DNA of 64,000 nt from Dyella marensis. GTDB taxonomy: Bacteria; Pseudomonadota; Gammaproteobacteria; Xanthomonadales; Rhodanobacteraceae. The notes under the pieces are model-generated. The model had not been told where the DNA came from. It made no database searches and was given only the letters and a program-made list of their open reading frames with translations. The position numbers were made by a program, and so were the translations under genes. Below, one piece after another: positions 1-6,954 of the stretch; positions within the stretch are counted from its first letter, which is position 1; every line of letters starts with the position of its first letter. The DNA lies in the NCBI RefSeq assembly GCF_900112865.1, contig NZ_FONH01000010.1, positions 62,001 to 126,000 of the forward strand, written 5' to 3'.

Positions 1-357
1 GAGCTGGAAGGGTTCGAGCAGTTCGCTGGGGTTCGCCGGCTCGGGGATGCCGTACTGGTTCGGCTGCACGTCCTGGCCGGCGCTCCAGGGCGCGAAGCGC
101 AGGCGCAGGCCCGGGCCGATCACCGGCAGCAGGAACTGCTGGCCGCGCGTGGCCAGCGGCGGGATGGCCAGGTTCAGCGGCAGCTCGCCGTTGGTCGCCC
201 AATAACCGGCGACGCGCAGGTCGGTGTGGTACTCGGGCAGCTGTTCCAGGCTGCGGCGCAGCCCCTGGGCGGCGGCCATGCGCTGGGGCGGGGAGAGCTC
301 GCGCCGGCGCTCGGCCAGCCGTTGGCGTAGCTCGCGGCGCTGGGCGGTGGCGTCCAC
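1..357 (-). CDS. fau: 5-formyltetrahydrofolate cyclo-ligase (5' part, cut by window edge)
   Basis: N-terminal 119 residues of a 5,10-methenyltetrahydrofolate synthetase, the cytosolic enzyme that uses ATP to convert 5-formyl-THF to 5,10-methenyl-THF. I chose a GTG start at 355-357 because GAGGAGA lies 8 bases before it. The visible part has the Arg-rich N-terminal helix and a VAGYWATNGELPL segment typical of the family's first beta strand. The C-terminal glycine-rich ATP loop lies beyond position 1, so completeness cannot be judged. The order zapA, 6S RNA, then this gene on one strand matches E. coli zapA-ssrS-ygfA and strongly supports the call. A perfect palindrome at 381-404 sits just upstream of the ribosome-binding site. 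Confidence 0.85.
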   Translation of the reverse strand, partial: MDATAQRRELRQRLAERRRELSPPQRMAAAQGLRRSLEQLPEYHTDLRVAGYWATNGELPLNLAIPPLATRGQQFLLPVIGPGLRLRFAPWSAGQDVQPNQYGIPEPANPSELLEPFQL

Positions 358-380
358 GTCGGGGGTCTCCTCAAGAGAAC

Positions 381-404
381 GCCCGCAGCGCAAGCGCTGC
401 GGGC
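381..404 (-). terminator. Perfect GC-rich hairpin between 6S RNA and fau
   Basis: A 24-base perfect palindrome (arms GCCCGCAGCGC, centre AA). On the minus strand it is followed by a pyrimidine-rich stretch (GTTCTCTT) and then the fau ribosome-binding site. A second small stem, CGGCCGA with TCGGCCG, lies at 419-445. It could end or attenuate read-through from 6S RNA into fau, or mark a processing site. There is no true U-run, so the terminator role is inference. Confidence 0.45.
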
Positions 405-455
405 GGTTTCCGCGGGCCCGGCCGATGTCGGAACAAGCTCGGCCGTAGCGGTAAA

Positions 456-652
456 AGGTGGCGTCCACCGCGGTGCCGCTGCCCACCAAACGACCTTGAT
501 CCACGATGGATCAGGTGGGAGGGCTACATGGCCTCAAGGCTTTCCGCACGCAGCGGACATGCACAACAGCCGATGAAAAGCCGACCCGGGGCCGTATTTA
601 GGAACAAGGCAAATGTAAGAGTGTGCTGGCGCACACCGCAGTAAACGCCGAG
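456..652 (-). ncRNA. ssrS: 6S RNA (RNA polymerase-binding regulatory RNA)
   Basis: 6S RNA mimics an open promoter and sequesters sigma70 RNA polymerase in stationary phase. No similarity search was run; the evidence is position and structure. It starts just after the zapA stop codon and precedes fau, the conserved ssrS site. The outer helix is clear: minus-strand bases 649-634 (GGCGTTTACTGCGGTG) pair at all 16 positions, G-U included, with bases 475-460 (CACCGCGGTGGACGCC). The segment AAAGCCTTGAGG and the hairpin CACCTGATCCATCGTGGATC correspond to E. coli 6S AGAAGCCUUAAAAC and CACCUUGAACCAAGGGUUC. Length of about 195 bases fits the family. Exact ends are approximate. The promoter would lie inside zapA and was not identified. 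Confidence 0.85.
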
Positions 653-654
653 GA

Positions 655-960
655 CTATTTTAGTTGCGCATCGAGCGCCGCTTCAAGCTTGCGGCGCATG
701 GCCGCAAGCGTATCGCCCACGCTCTGGTCCGCTCCGCTGTGCTGCTTGCGCAGAGCCAGGAACTCATGGGTGATGCTGATCGCCGCCAGCACGGCCAGGC
801 GGTCGAAGCCGGGCGTCTTGGCGTTGGCGCGCAGTTCGCGCATCTTGCGGTCCAGGTAGGCGGCCGATTCGAGCAAGCCCTCCCGTTCCTCCGGTGCGCA
901 GGCGATCAGGAATTCGCGATCGATCAGCCGCAGCGCGACCGGTTCACTGGAGGTGGTCAT
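655..960 (-). CDS. zapA: Cell division protein ZapA
   Basis: ZapA binds FtsZ and cross-links its filaments, stabilising the Z-ring at mid-cell. The 101-residue product has the usual size. The N-terminal globular part carries the family feature EPVALRLIDREFLIACAPEER, then a helical stretch with DRKMRELR, and a C-terminal coiled coil (about 75-101) used for tetramer formation. It lies 8 bases downstream of the small coiled-coil gene at 969-1205, so the two are probably co-transcribed. Its stop codon abuts the 5' end of the 6S RNA, the same order as in E. coli. The ATG start leaves no better alternative upstream. Confidence 0.95.
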   Translation of the reverse strand: MTTSSEPVALRLIDREFLIACAPEEREGLLESAAYLDRKMRELRANAKTPGFDRLAVLAAISITHEFLALRKQHSGADQSVGDTLAAMRRKLEAALDAQLK

Positions 961-968
961 CTGGGTGC

Positions 969-1205
969 TCAGCCGTTGTTCTCAAGTGCCTTGAGGCGCT
1001 GGATCATTGCCTCGACGCGACTGCGCGCCTGTTCGTTGCGGGCCATCAGGCCGGCGCGCTCGCTGGCCAGCTGTTCCTGGCTGTGGCGCAGGCTGCGGTT
1101 TTCCTCGCCGAGCCGGCGCACCGCGTCCAGCAGGCGATCCACCTGCTCGCCGAGCGCGGCAAGTTCCTGCTTGACGGGATCATTGAACGGGGCGGGCGTG
1201 CTCAT
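969..1205 (-). CDS. Small coiled-coil protein, TIGR02449-type
   Basis: A 78-residue soluble protein predicted to be almost entirely helical: heptad-like spacing runs from about residue 12 to 75 (QELAALGEQVDRLLDAVRRL and onward), with no membrane segment or enzyme motif. Small proteins of this size encoded directly before zapA in Xanthomonas and Pseudomonas relatives are grouped as TIGR02449, function unknown. I assign it from memory of size, composition and position. A ZapB-like accessory role at the division ring is a reasonable guess given the partner gene, not shown here. The ATG at 1203-1205 is chosen. It is divergent from ygfB, with 102 bases between for both promoters; I could not define either one. 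Confidence 0.75.
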   Translation of the reverse strand: MSTPAPFNDPVKQELAALGEQVDRLLDAVRRLGEENRSLRHSQEQLASERAGLMARNEQARSRVEAMIQRLKALENNG

Positions 1206-1307
1206 GCGCCGAACTATAGCAGGAGGTCCGGGCGTGTCAGCAGGCGCTTTCGGCGGTTTGCGGAGCGGTGCATTAAACTGGCGTCTTGACCCCGAAGGAG
1301 TATGTCC

Positions 1308-1874
1308 ATGGCGCCTGCCGAGCTGATCGGTCACGAGGAACTGGACGGCGTCGCGGCGCGCCTGAAACTGGCCGTCGACGCCAGCGAACTGCACGGTTCG
1401 CTGTGCGGCTATCTCAGCGGCGGTGGCCGGGTCGGCAGGGATGCCCTGCTGTCGGTGCTGCAGCTGGACGGCGAGGAAGTCAGCCCTGCGGCCAACGACC
1501 GGGCGCTGCTCGAACGCCTGGTGCAGCAGAGCGAACAGGAGCTGGCCGATCCGGAACTTGGCTTCGAGCCGCTGCTTCCCGCCGCCGACCGCCCGCTGGA
1601 AGAACGCGCCGAATCGCTGGGCGACTGGTGCCGCGGCTTCCTCGGCGGCTTCGGCCTGGCCGGCCCGGACAAACTCGGCAAGCTTTCCGACGAGGCGCAG
1701 GAAATCCTGCGCGACCTGGCCACCATCGCCGCCTCGGAATTCGAATTCAGCGACAGCCGCGACGACGAGGACGCGCTGATCGAGCTGCACGAATTCGTGC
1801 GCGTCGCCGCCATGCTGCTGCACGCCGAATGCGTGGGTGGCCGCAACAAGCCCAACAGCGACACCGTGCATTGA
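1308..1874 (+). CDS. ygfB: UPF0149 family protein YgfB
   Basis: A 188-residue acidic soluble protein of the YgfB/YecA family (UPF0149). Family features include HGSLCGYL near the N-terminus and the central DWCRGFLGGFGLAG block. Function is unsettled; in Pseudomonas YgfB affects expression of the amidase gene ampDh3 (family knowledge). Two in-frame ATGs exist at 1302 and 1308. AAGGAG at 1295-1300 is only 1 base from the first but 7 from the second, so 1308 is preferred. The gene overlaps the TTG start of pepP by four bases, the same ygfB-pepP pairing as in E. coli. It is transcribed divergently from the zapA cluster. Confidence 0.92.
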   Translation: MAPAELIGHEELDGVAARLKLAVDASELHGSLCGYLSGGGRVGRDALLSVLQLDGEEVSPAANDRALLERLVQQSEQELADPELGFEPLLPAADRPLEERAESLGDWCRGFLGGFGLAGPDKLGKLSDEAQEILRDLATIAASEFEFSDSRDDEDALIELHEFVRVAAMLLHAECVGGRNKPNSDTVH

Positions 1875-3181
1875 GCATCGCGCAGGACGAATACGCCCGC
1901 CGTCGCCGGCAGCTGATGAAGATGGCCGGCGAGGACGCGGTGCTGCTGGTCGCCGCCGCGCCCGAACGCATCCGTAATGCCGATGCCGCCTGGCCTTATC
2001 GCCAGGATTCGGACCTGCACTACCTGGCCGGTTTCCCGGAGCCGGACGCAGTGCTGGCCCTGCTGCCCGGCCGCCAGCATGGCGAAGTGGTGCTGTTCTG
2101 CCGCGAGCGCGACGATGAGCGCGAGCGCTGGCACGGCGAGTCGATCGGCACCGAGCGCGCGGTGTCCGAGCATGGCATGGACGATGCATTCCCGATCGAC
2201 GATATCGACGACATCCTGCCCGGCATGATCGAAGGGCGCGCCCGCGTCTATTGCCATTTCGGCCGCGAGCCGGAATTCGACGCCCGCCTGCTCGGCTGGA
2301 TGCGCCGCCTGCGCCAGCTGCGCGGCGGCGGCGTGGTGCCGAAGGAATTCGTCGCGCTGGGTCATTTGTTGCACGACCTGCGCCTGTACAAGTCCCGGGC
2401 GGAACTGCGCCTGATGCGCAGCTCCGCCGCGATCGCCGCCGAGGCGCACCTGTCCGCCATGCGCATGGCGCTGGCGGGCCGGCACGAATACGAGGTGGAA
2501 GCCGAGCTGGTGCGCAGCATGCGCAGCCGCGGCGCGGTGCCGGCGTTCCCGCCGATCGTGGCCGCCGGCACCAACGCCTGCGTGATGCATTACACCGCCA
2601 ACCGCGCACCGCTGCGCGACGGCGACCTGCTGCTGATCGACGCCGGCGCGGAGCTGGACTGCTACGCCTCGGACATCAGCCGCAGCTTCCCGCTCAACGG
2701 CCGCTACAGCCGCGAGCAGCGCGCGCTCTACGAAGTGGTGCTCGCCGCGCAGCAGGCGGCGATCGAGCAGGTGCGGCCCGGCCGTCCGTTCAGCGCCGCG
2801 CACAAAGTGGCCGTCTATCTGATCGCCGAAGGCCTGTGCTCGCTGGGCCTGTTGCAGGGCGACGCGGAGACGGCCATCGCCGAGGGTGCCTACAAGCGCT
2901 TCTTCCCGGCCAAGACCGGCCACTGGCTGGGCCTGGATGTGCACGACGTCGGCGATTACCGCATCGACGGCGAGCCGCGCATCCTGGAGCCGGGCATGGT
3001 GGTGACGGTGGAGCCGGGCATCTACGTGCCGCCCGGCGAGCGCTCGGTGCACGAGCGCTGGCGCGGCATCGGCATCCGCATCGAGGACGACGTGGCGGTG
3101 ACCCGCGACGGCAACGAGGTGCTGACCGCCGCGGTGCCGAAAGAAGCCGAGGCGATCGAGGCGCTGCTGGCCGAGCGCTGA
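1871..3181 (+). CDS. pepP: Xaa-Pro aminopeptidase (aminopeptidase P)
   Basis: Cytosolic M24B metallopeptidase that removes an N-terminal residue when proline is second. The 436-residue product has an N-terminal domain with PYRQDSDLHYLAGF and a C-terminal pita-bread domain. All five dimetal ligands are visible: D257 and D268 (DAGAELDCYASD), H351 (HWLGLDVHD), E381 (VTVEPGIYV) and E405 (IRIEDDV). The start is a TTG that overlaps the ygfB stop codon. It is chosen because the resulting N-terminus (SIAQDEYARRRRQL) fits the family, and the next ATGs would cut it short. In E. coli ubiH and ubiI follow; here a repeat and the convergent cyd operon follow instead. Confidence 0.95.
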   Translation: MSIAQDEYARRRRQLMKMAGEDAVLLVAAAPERIRNADAAWPYRQDSDLHYLAGFPEPDAVLALLPGRQHGEVVLFCRERDDERERWHGESIGTERAVSEHGMDDAFPIDDIDDILPGMIEGRARVYCHFGREPEFDARLLGWMRRLRQLRGGGVVPKEFVALGHLLHDLRLYKSRAELRLMRSSAAIAAEAHLSAMRMALAGRHEYEVEAELVRSMRSRGAVPAFPPIVAAGTNACVMHYTANRAPLRDGDLLLIDAGAELDCYASDISRSFPLNGRYSREQRALYEVVLAAQQAAIEQVRPGRPFSAAHKVAVYLIAEGLCSLGLLQGDAETAIAEGAYKRFFPAKTGHWLGLDVHDVGDYRIDGEPRILEPGMVVTVEPGIYVPPGERSVHERWRGIGIRIEDDVAVTRDGNEVLTAAVPKEAEAIEALLAER

Positions 3182-3196
3182 CCTTCAGCACCCGGC

Positions 3197-3284
3197 GTAG
3201 GTTGGGGTGAGCGCAGCGAACCCCAACATGGCGGTGCGCCTGGGAAAGGTCATGTTGGGGTTCGCTGCGCTCACCCCAACCTAC
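3197..3284. repeat. Inverted repeat element, copy 1 (GTAGGTTGGGGTGAGC family)
   Basis: Two near-perfect 32-base arms (GTAGGTTGGGGTGAGCGC... and its complement) flank a 24-base centre, all between the convergent pepP and cydX genes. The right edge overlaps cydX by four bases and supplies its TAG stop codon. A related copy lies at 53557-53641. The long stem could end transcription from both sides. No transposase is present, so it resembles a REP- or MITE-like dispersed element. Confidence 0.85.
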
Positions 3285-3385
3285 GGTTTGTCCTCATCCG
3301 ATGCGCGCACCTCGTACCACATCGCATTGAGGATGCCGAAGGCGCAGGCCAGGCCCAGGCCGAGGATCCAGCTGAAATACCACAT
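3281..3385 (-). CDS. cydX: Cytochrome bd oxidase small subunit CydX
   Basis: A 34-residue single-pass membrane peptide starting MWYFSWILGLGLACAFGIL and then NAMWYE, the conserved CydX pattern. In E. coli CydX stabilises the CydAB haem groups and is needed for full quinol oxidase activity. It lies 15 bases downstream of cydB on the same strand, the usual last position in the operon. The hydrophobic helix spans about residues 3-22 and is followed by a short charged tail (EVRASDEDKP). The TAG stop falls inside the inverted repeat at 3197-3284, so the repeat forms the 3' edge of the gene. Confidence 0.93.
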   Translation of the reverse strand: MWYFSWILGLGLACAFGILNAMWYEVRASDEDKP

Positions 3386-3400
3386 GGCTCAGGTCTCCGG

Positions 3401-4531
3401 TCAGTAACTGCGGTGCGTGCCGCGCACGTGGTCGAGGGTCACCCGGCCGCGCATCACCTTGAACACCCACGAGGTGTACAGCACGATCAGCGGCAGGAAT
3501 ACCGCGGTGGCGCCCAGCATCAACAACAAGGTGCTGCGGCTGGACGAGGCGTCCCACACGGTCAGGCTGGAACGCGGATCGAGGCTGGATGGCAGCAGGA
3601 ACGGGAACAGCGCGAAGCCGGCCGAGAGGATGGTGCCGATCACCATCAGGCTGCTGCCGAGAAAGCCGCTCACCCGCTGCGTCGCCACCTGCCACTGCAG
3701 CACCAGCGCGCCGGCGAAGGCGGCGACCGGCGCGGCCCAGAACCACGGATGGCTCATATAGCTGGCGAACCAGCTGCTGCCCGTCGCCACCTGCTTGAAC
3801 AGCGGATTGGACGGGCCGCCCGGCACCGCCTCGCTGGCGATGGCGTAGCCGGGAATGCCATAGGCCAGCCAGATGCCGGCACCCACGTAGAGCACCGCCC
3901 AGGCCAGGCAGGTCCAGCGCGCGATGCGCGCGGCGCGGGCGGCGATGCTGCGGTCGGCCTTGAATGCCACCCAGGCGGCGCCGTGGGTGAGCAGCATGCT
4001 GAGCGAGACCAGGCCCGCCAGCAGGGCGAACGGATGCAGCAATTCGAAGAAGCTGCCGTGCCAGCTCATGCGCAGATCGTCGTCGAAGCGGAACGGCAGG
4101 CCCAGGAACAGGTTGCCGAAGGCCACGCCGGTGAGCAGCGGCACCGTCACGCCGGAAGCCACCAGCACCCAGTCCCACAGATCCTGCCAGCGCGTGTGCT
4201 CGATCTTGCTGCGGAAATTGAAGCCCACCGGCCGCAGGATGAAGGCCAGCAGCACCAGCGCGATGGCCAGGTACATGCCGGAGAACGACACCGCGTACAG
4301 CATTGGCCAGGCCGCGAACGAGGCGCCGCCACCCAGCACGAACCACACCTGGTTGCCTTCCCAGGTCGGTTCGACGGTTTCCAGCAGCACGTGGCGCTCG
4401 TCGGAGTCGCGGCCGAGCAGGCGCAGCAGCGCCGCGGTGCCGAAGTCGTAGCCGTCGGTGACGGCGAAGGCGATCAGCAGGATGCCGAGCAGCGCCCACC
4501 AGATCACCCGCAGTGTATCGAGATCGAACAT
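3401..4531 (-). CDS. cydB: Cytochrome bd ubiquinol oxidase subunit II
   Basis: Membrane subunit II of the bd-type terminal oxidase, which couples quinol oxidation to oxygen reduction at high oxygen affinity. The 376-residue length is normal. The N-terminal block with GILLIAFAVTDGYDFG and ETVEPTWEGNQVWFV is diagnostic, and about eight hydrophobic helices follow, ending in a short basic C-terminus. The start is the ATG at 4529-4531, with GAAGGAG seven bases ahead. It follows cydA after 11 bases and precedes cydX. The haem ligands lie in CydA; CydB gives structural support and part of the oxygen channel (family knowledge). Confidence 0.97.
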   Translation of the reverse strand: MFDLDTLRVIWWALLGILLIAFAVTDGYDFGTAALLRLLGRDSDERHVLLETVEPTWEGNQVWFVLGGGASFAAWPMLYAVSFSGMYLAIALVLLAFILRPVGFNFRSKIEHTRWQDLWDWVLVASGVTVPLLTGVAFGNLFLGLPFRFDDDLRMSWHGSFFELLHPFALLAGLVSLSMLLTHGAAWVAFKADRSIAARAARIARWTCLAWAVLYVGAGIWLAYGIPGYAIASEAVPGGPSNPLFKQVATGSSWFASYMSHPWFWAAPVAAFAGALVLQWQVATQRVSGFLGSSLMVIGTILSAGFALFPFLLPSSLDPRSSLTVWDASSSRSTLLLMLGATAVFLPLIVLYTSWVFKVMRGRVTLDHVRGTHRSY

Positions 4532-4542
4532 GGCAGGCTCCT

Positions 4543-6120
4543 TCAGTCTTCCAGGGCGGGACGCAGCGACGGGTCGCGTTCGACGACGGGCCAGATGCCC
4601 AGCCCGTCCGGCCCCTTGCGCGCGAACTTCAGCATCAGCACCGCGTCGACCACCGCCAGCGCCGTATAGAACAGCACGAAGCCGCCGAGCGAGGTCCATA
4701 CCTGGCCGGTGGTCACGCTGGAGACGCCCAGCGAGGTCGGCAGGATGCCCTCGATCGCCCACGGCTGGCGGCCGTATTCGGCCACGATCCAGCCCAGCTC
4801 CGCGGCCACCCACGGCAACGGCAGGCTCCACAGCGCCAGCTTCAGGTACCAGCGGTTGCGATCGAGCCTGCGCCGGCTGGAGAGCCAGAACGAATAGCCG
4901 AACAGCGCGATGAAGTAGAAGCCGCAGGCAACCATGATGCGGAACGACCAGAACAGCACCGGCACGTTCGGAATGGTGCTGTCGGCGGCCTTCTGGATGT
5001 CTTCCGGGGTGGCCTTGCGCGGGTCCTCGACGAAGTGCTTCAGCAGCAGGGCGTAGCCGAGGTCCTTGTCGTGCGCGGCGAGAATTTCCTTGGCCTGCGC
5101 GTTGTGCTTGTCCTCGCGCAGCACCAGCATCGCATCGTAGGCGCGGATGCCGTTGTCGATCTTGCCCTTGGTGTCCTCGACCAGGTTATTGATGCCGGGG
5201 ATCGGCTTGTCGATCGAGCGCGTGCCGATCAGGCCCATCACCCACGGCACCTGCAGGGCATAGTGCGTGGTGCGGTTCTTGACGTCCGGAATGCCGAACA
5301 CGGTGAACGAGGCCGGTGCCGGTTCGGTCTCCCACATGGCTTCGATCGCGGCCATCTTCATCTTCTGGTTTTCCGACACCGCATAGCCGGACTCGTCGCC
5401 CAGCACCACCACCGACAGCGCCGCGGCAAGGCCGAAGCTGGCCGCGACCGTCATCGAACGCTTGGCGAAATCCACGTTGCGTCCGCGCAGCAGATACCAG
5501 GCGCTGATCGACAGCACGAACATCGAGCCGAGCACATAGCCCGCGCTCACCGTGTGCACGAACTTGGCCTGCGCCACCGGGTTGAAGAAGACCTCGGCGA
5601 ACGAGGTCACCTCCATGCGCATGGTCTCGGGGTTGAAAGCCGAGCCCACCGGATTCTGCATCCACGCATTGGCCACCAGGATCCACAGCGCGGAGAGGCT
5701 GGTGGCCAGCGCCAGGAACCAGGTCACCAGCAGGTGCTTGACCGGAGAGATGCGCGTCCAGCCCATGAAGAACACGCCGATCAGGGTGCCTTCGAGGAAG
5801 AACGCCATCAGGCCTTCGATCGCCAGCGGCGTGCCGAACACGTCGCCGACGTAGTGGGCGTAGTAGGCCCAGTTCATGCCGAACTGGAATTCCATGGTGA
5901 TGCCGGTGGCCACGCCCATGGCGAAGTTGATGCCGAACAGCACGCCCCAGAACTGGGTCATGCGTTTCCACACCTCGCGGCGGGTCATGACGTAGACGCT
6001 CTCCATGATGGCGAGGATCCATATCAGGCCCAGCGTCAGCGGCACGAACAGGAAGTGATAGAGCGCGGTCAGCGCGAACTGCAGGCGCGACAGGGTGACG
6101 ACATCGGGGTCGATGATCAT
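4543..6120 (-). CDS. cydA: Cytochrome bd ubiquinol oxidase subunit I
   Basis: Catalytic subunit I, carrying haems b558, b595 and d. The 525-residue product shows the expected ligands: H22 (ALYHFLF, equivalent to E. coli His19), H189 (FVHTVSAGY, haem b558) and a methionine in FRIMVACG (equivalent to Met393). Conserved glutamates E102 and E110 lie in the helix IEGLMAFFLEGTLIG. A long periplasmic Q-loop with GINNLVEDTKGKIDNG follows, and the C-terminus carries GRQPWAIEGILPTSLGVS. The start ATG overlaps the cydP stop (ATGA), so the two are translationally coupled. An operon order of cydP-cydA-cydB-cydX is visible. Confidence 0.97.
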   Translation of the reverse strand: MIIDPDVVTLSRLQFALTALYHFLFVPLTLGLIWILAIMESVYVMTRREVWKRMTQFWGVLFGINFAMGVATGITMEFQFGMNWAYYAHYVGDVFGTPLAIEGLMAFFLEGTLIGVFFMGWTRISPVKHLLVTWFLALATSLSALWILVANAWMQNPVGSAFNPETMRMEVTSFAEVFFNPVAQAKFVHTVSAGYVLGSMFVLSISAWYLLRGRNVDFAKRSMTVAASFGLAAALSVVVLGDESGYAVSENQKMKMAAIEAMWETEPAPASFTVFGIPDVKNRTTHYALQVPWVMGLIGTRSIDKPIPGINNLVEDTKGKIDNGIRAYDAMLVLREDKHNAQAKEILAAHDKDLGYALLLKHFVEDPRKATPEDIQKAADSTIPNVPVLFWSFRIMVACGFYFIALFGYSFWLSSRRRLDRNRWYLKLALWSLPLPWVAAELGWIVAEYGRQPWAIEGILPTSLGVSSVTTGQVWTSLGGFVLFYTALAVVDAVLMLKFARKGPDGLGIWPVVERDPSLRPALED

Positions 6121-6353
6121 GGGTGGCCTTGGTTCGCGGCGGAAGACGAGGCGGCCGGCGCGAGCAGGTGCTCGATCGCCGCCGGACGGGTATCGGGACG
6201 CGGATGCGGCGCGATCGCCACCCACCAGATCAGGGTGAGCAGCACGATCTTGGCGATCACGATGAGGATCAGCTCGCGGGCCAGCCGGCGCAGCGGGCGG
6301 CCGCCGGCCTGGGTGCTGGCCGGACTGTCAGGTTGGATCGACCGCGTGCGCAT
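6117..6353 (-). CDS. cydP: CydP, small protein encoded upstream of cydA
   Basis: A 78-residue protein with one membrane helix (about residues 29-47, ELILIVIAKIVLLTLIWWVA), a basic N-terminus and an Ala/Pro-rich tail. Its size, single helix and position directly before cydA match CydP, a putative extra subunit of cytochrome bd oxidases known mainly from comparative annotation. The stop codon overlaps the cydA start (ATGA). It is the first gene of the operon; the 127 bases upstream (6354-6480) should hold the promoter, but I saw no convincing -35/-10 pair or FNR half-site there. Confidence 0.8.
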   Translation of the reverse strand: MRTRSIQPDSPASTQAGGRPLRRLARELILIVIAKIVLLTLIWWVAIAPHPRPDTRPAAIEHLLAPAASSSAANQGHP

Positions 6354-6480
6354 CCGATGAGCCCCTGCATCAGCTGCAGCGGAGAATACGCCGCGCTCAC
6401 GTCGATGTCGCGCGAAGCAATGACGCAGCGGCAGGCGGCCGCAGGGACTTGATCCCGGTCAGTTCGCCGGTGCGGGAGGC

Positions 6481-6954
6481 TCAGCCGCGCTCGTCGTCTT
6501 CGCTGTCGTCCGCGCCGTGGTCCCTGGCCTCGTCCAGCGGAATGCGCGTGCCGTCCTGCATGATCAGCACGCCGCCGTCGATGCTCTCGACATCCGCGCT
6601 CTCGGTGATGAAGCGCGCCACCACCGTGCCGCTGCCGCGCTCGCCGGTCACATGGAAGGCGAAGGTGTCGTCGTCGGGCTCGGCGCTGGTCGCGGCCCAG
6701 TCGAACTGGGTGCGGCGGATGGCGCCGATGTGTTCGGCGATGACCGGATCGGCCGCCATCGCCGTGGTGGCCTGCTGCTCGAACGCCTGCCAGCCCCACC
6801 ACGCCAGCCCGCCGACGGCGGCCACGATACCCACCACCAGGCCGACCAGCAGCATCGCCCACAGGGGCATGCCGCGGCGTCGTGCCGGCCTGGGCGGCGG
6901 CGGGGGCAGCGGTGCAGGGCCGAGCGGCGGTATGGGATCCATGGGGTCGCTCAT
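6481..6954 (-). CDS. Proline-rich single-pass membrane protein, Coa1-like
   Basis: A 157-residue protein with a proline-rich N-terminal tail (about 8-24), a basic stop (RRR), one membrane helix (about 30-54) and a periplasmic domain of about 100 residues. The domain has the layout of Coa1-like cytochrome oxidase assembly factors: a short helix, then beta strands around FAFHVTGERGSGTVVARF and ending GVLIMQDGTRIPLDEA. That assignment is from overall pattern only and is tentative. The ATG at 6952-6954 overlaps the pepQ stop codon (ATGA). It lies directly upstream of the bd oxidase operon on the same strand, so a role in oxidase assembly is an attractive inference. An ATG further upstream lies inside pepQ and is less likely. 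Confidence 0.55.
   Translation of the reverse strand: MSDPMDPIPPLGPAPLPPPPPRPARRRGMPLWAMLLVGLVVGIVAAVGGLAWWGWQAFEQQATTAMAADPVIAEHIGAIRRTQFDWAATSAEPDDDTFAFHVTGERGSGTVVARFITESADVESIDGGVLIMQDGTRIPLDEARDHGADDSEDDERG

Noticed and set aside
969..2609. A 546-codon open frame on the minus strand
   Set aside because: Only its last 78 codons (969-1205) look like a protein. The rest is the antisense of ygfB and pepP, with Arg/Ala/His-rich shadow composition.
4513..6360. A 615-codon open frame on the plus strand
   Set aside because: Antisense shadow of cydA, with His/Arg/Glu-rich composition and no recognisable motif.
6354..6480. FNR or ArcA site upstream of the cyd operon
   Set aside because: No TTGAT-N4-ATCAA or similar dyad could be found in these bases.
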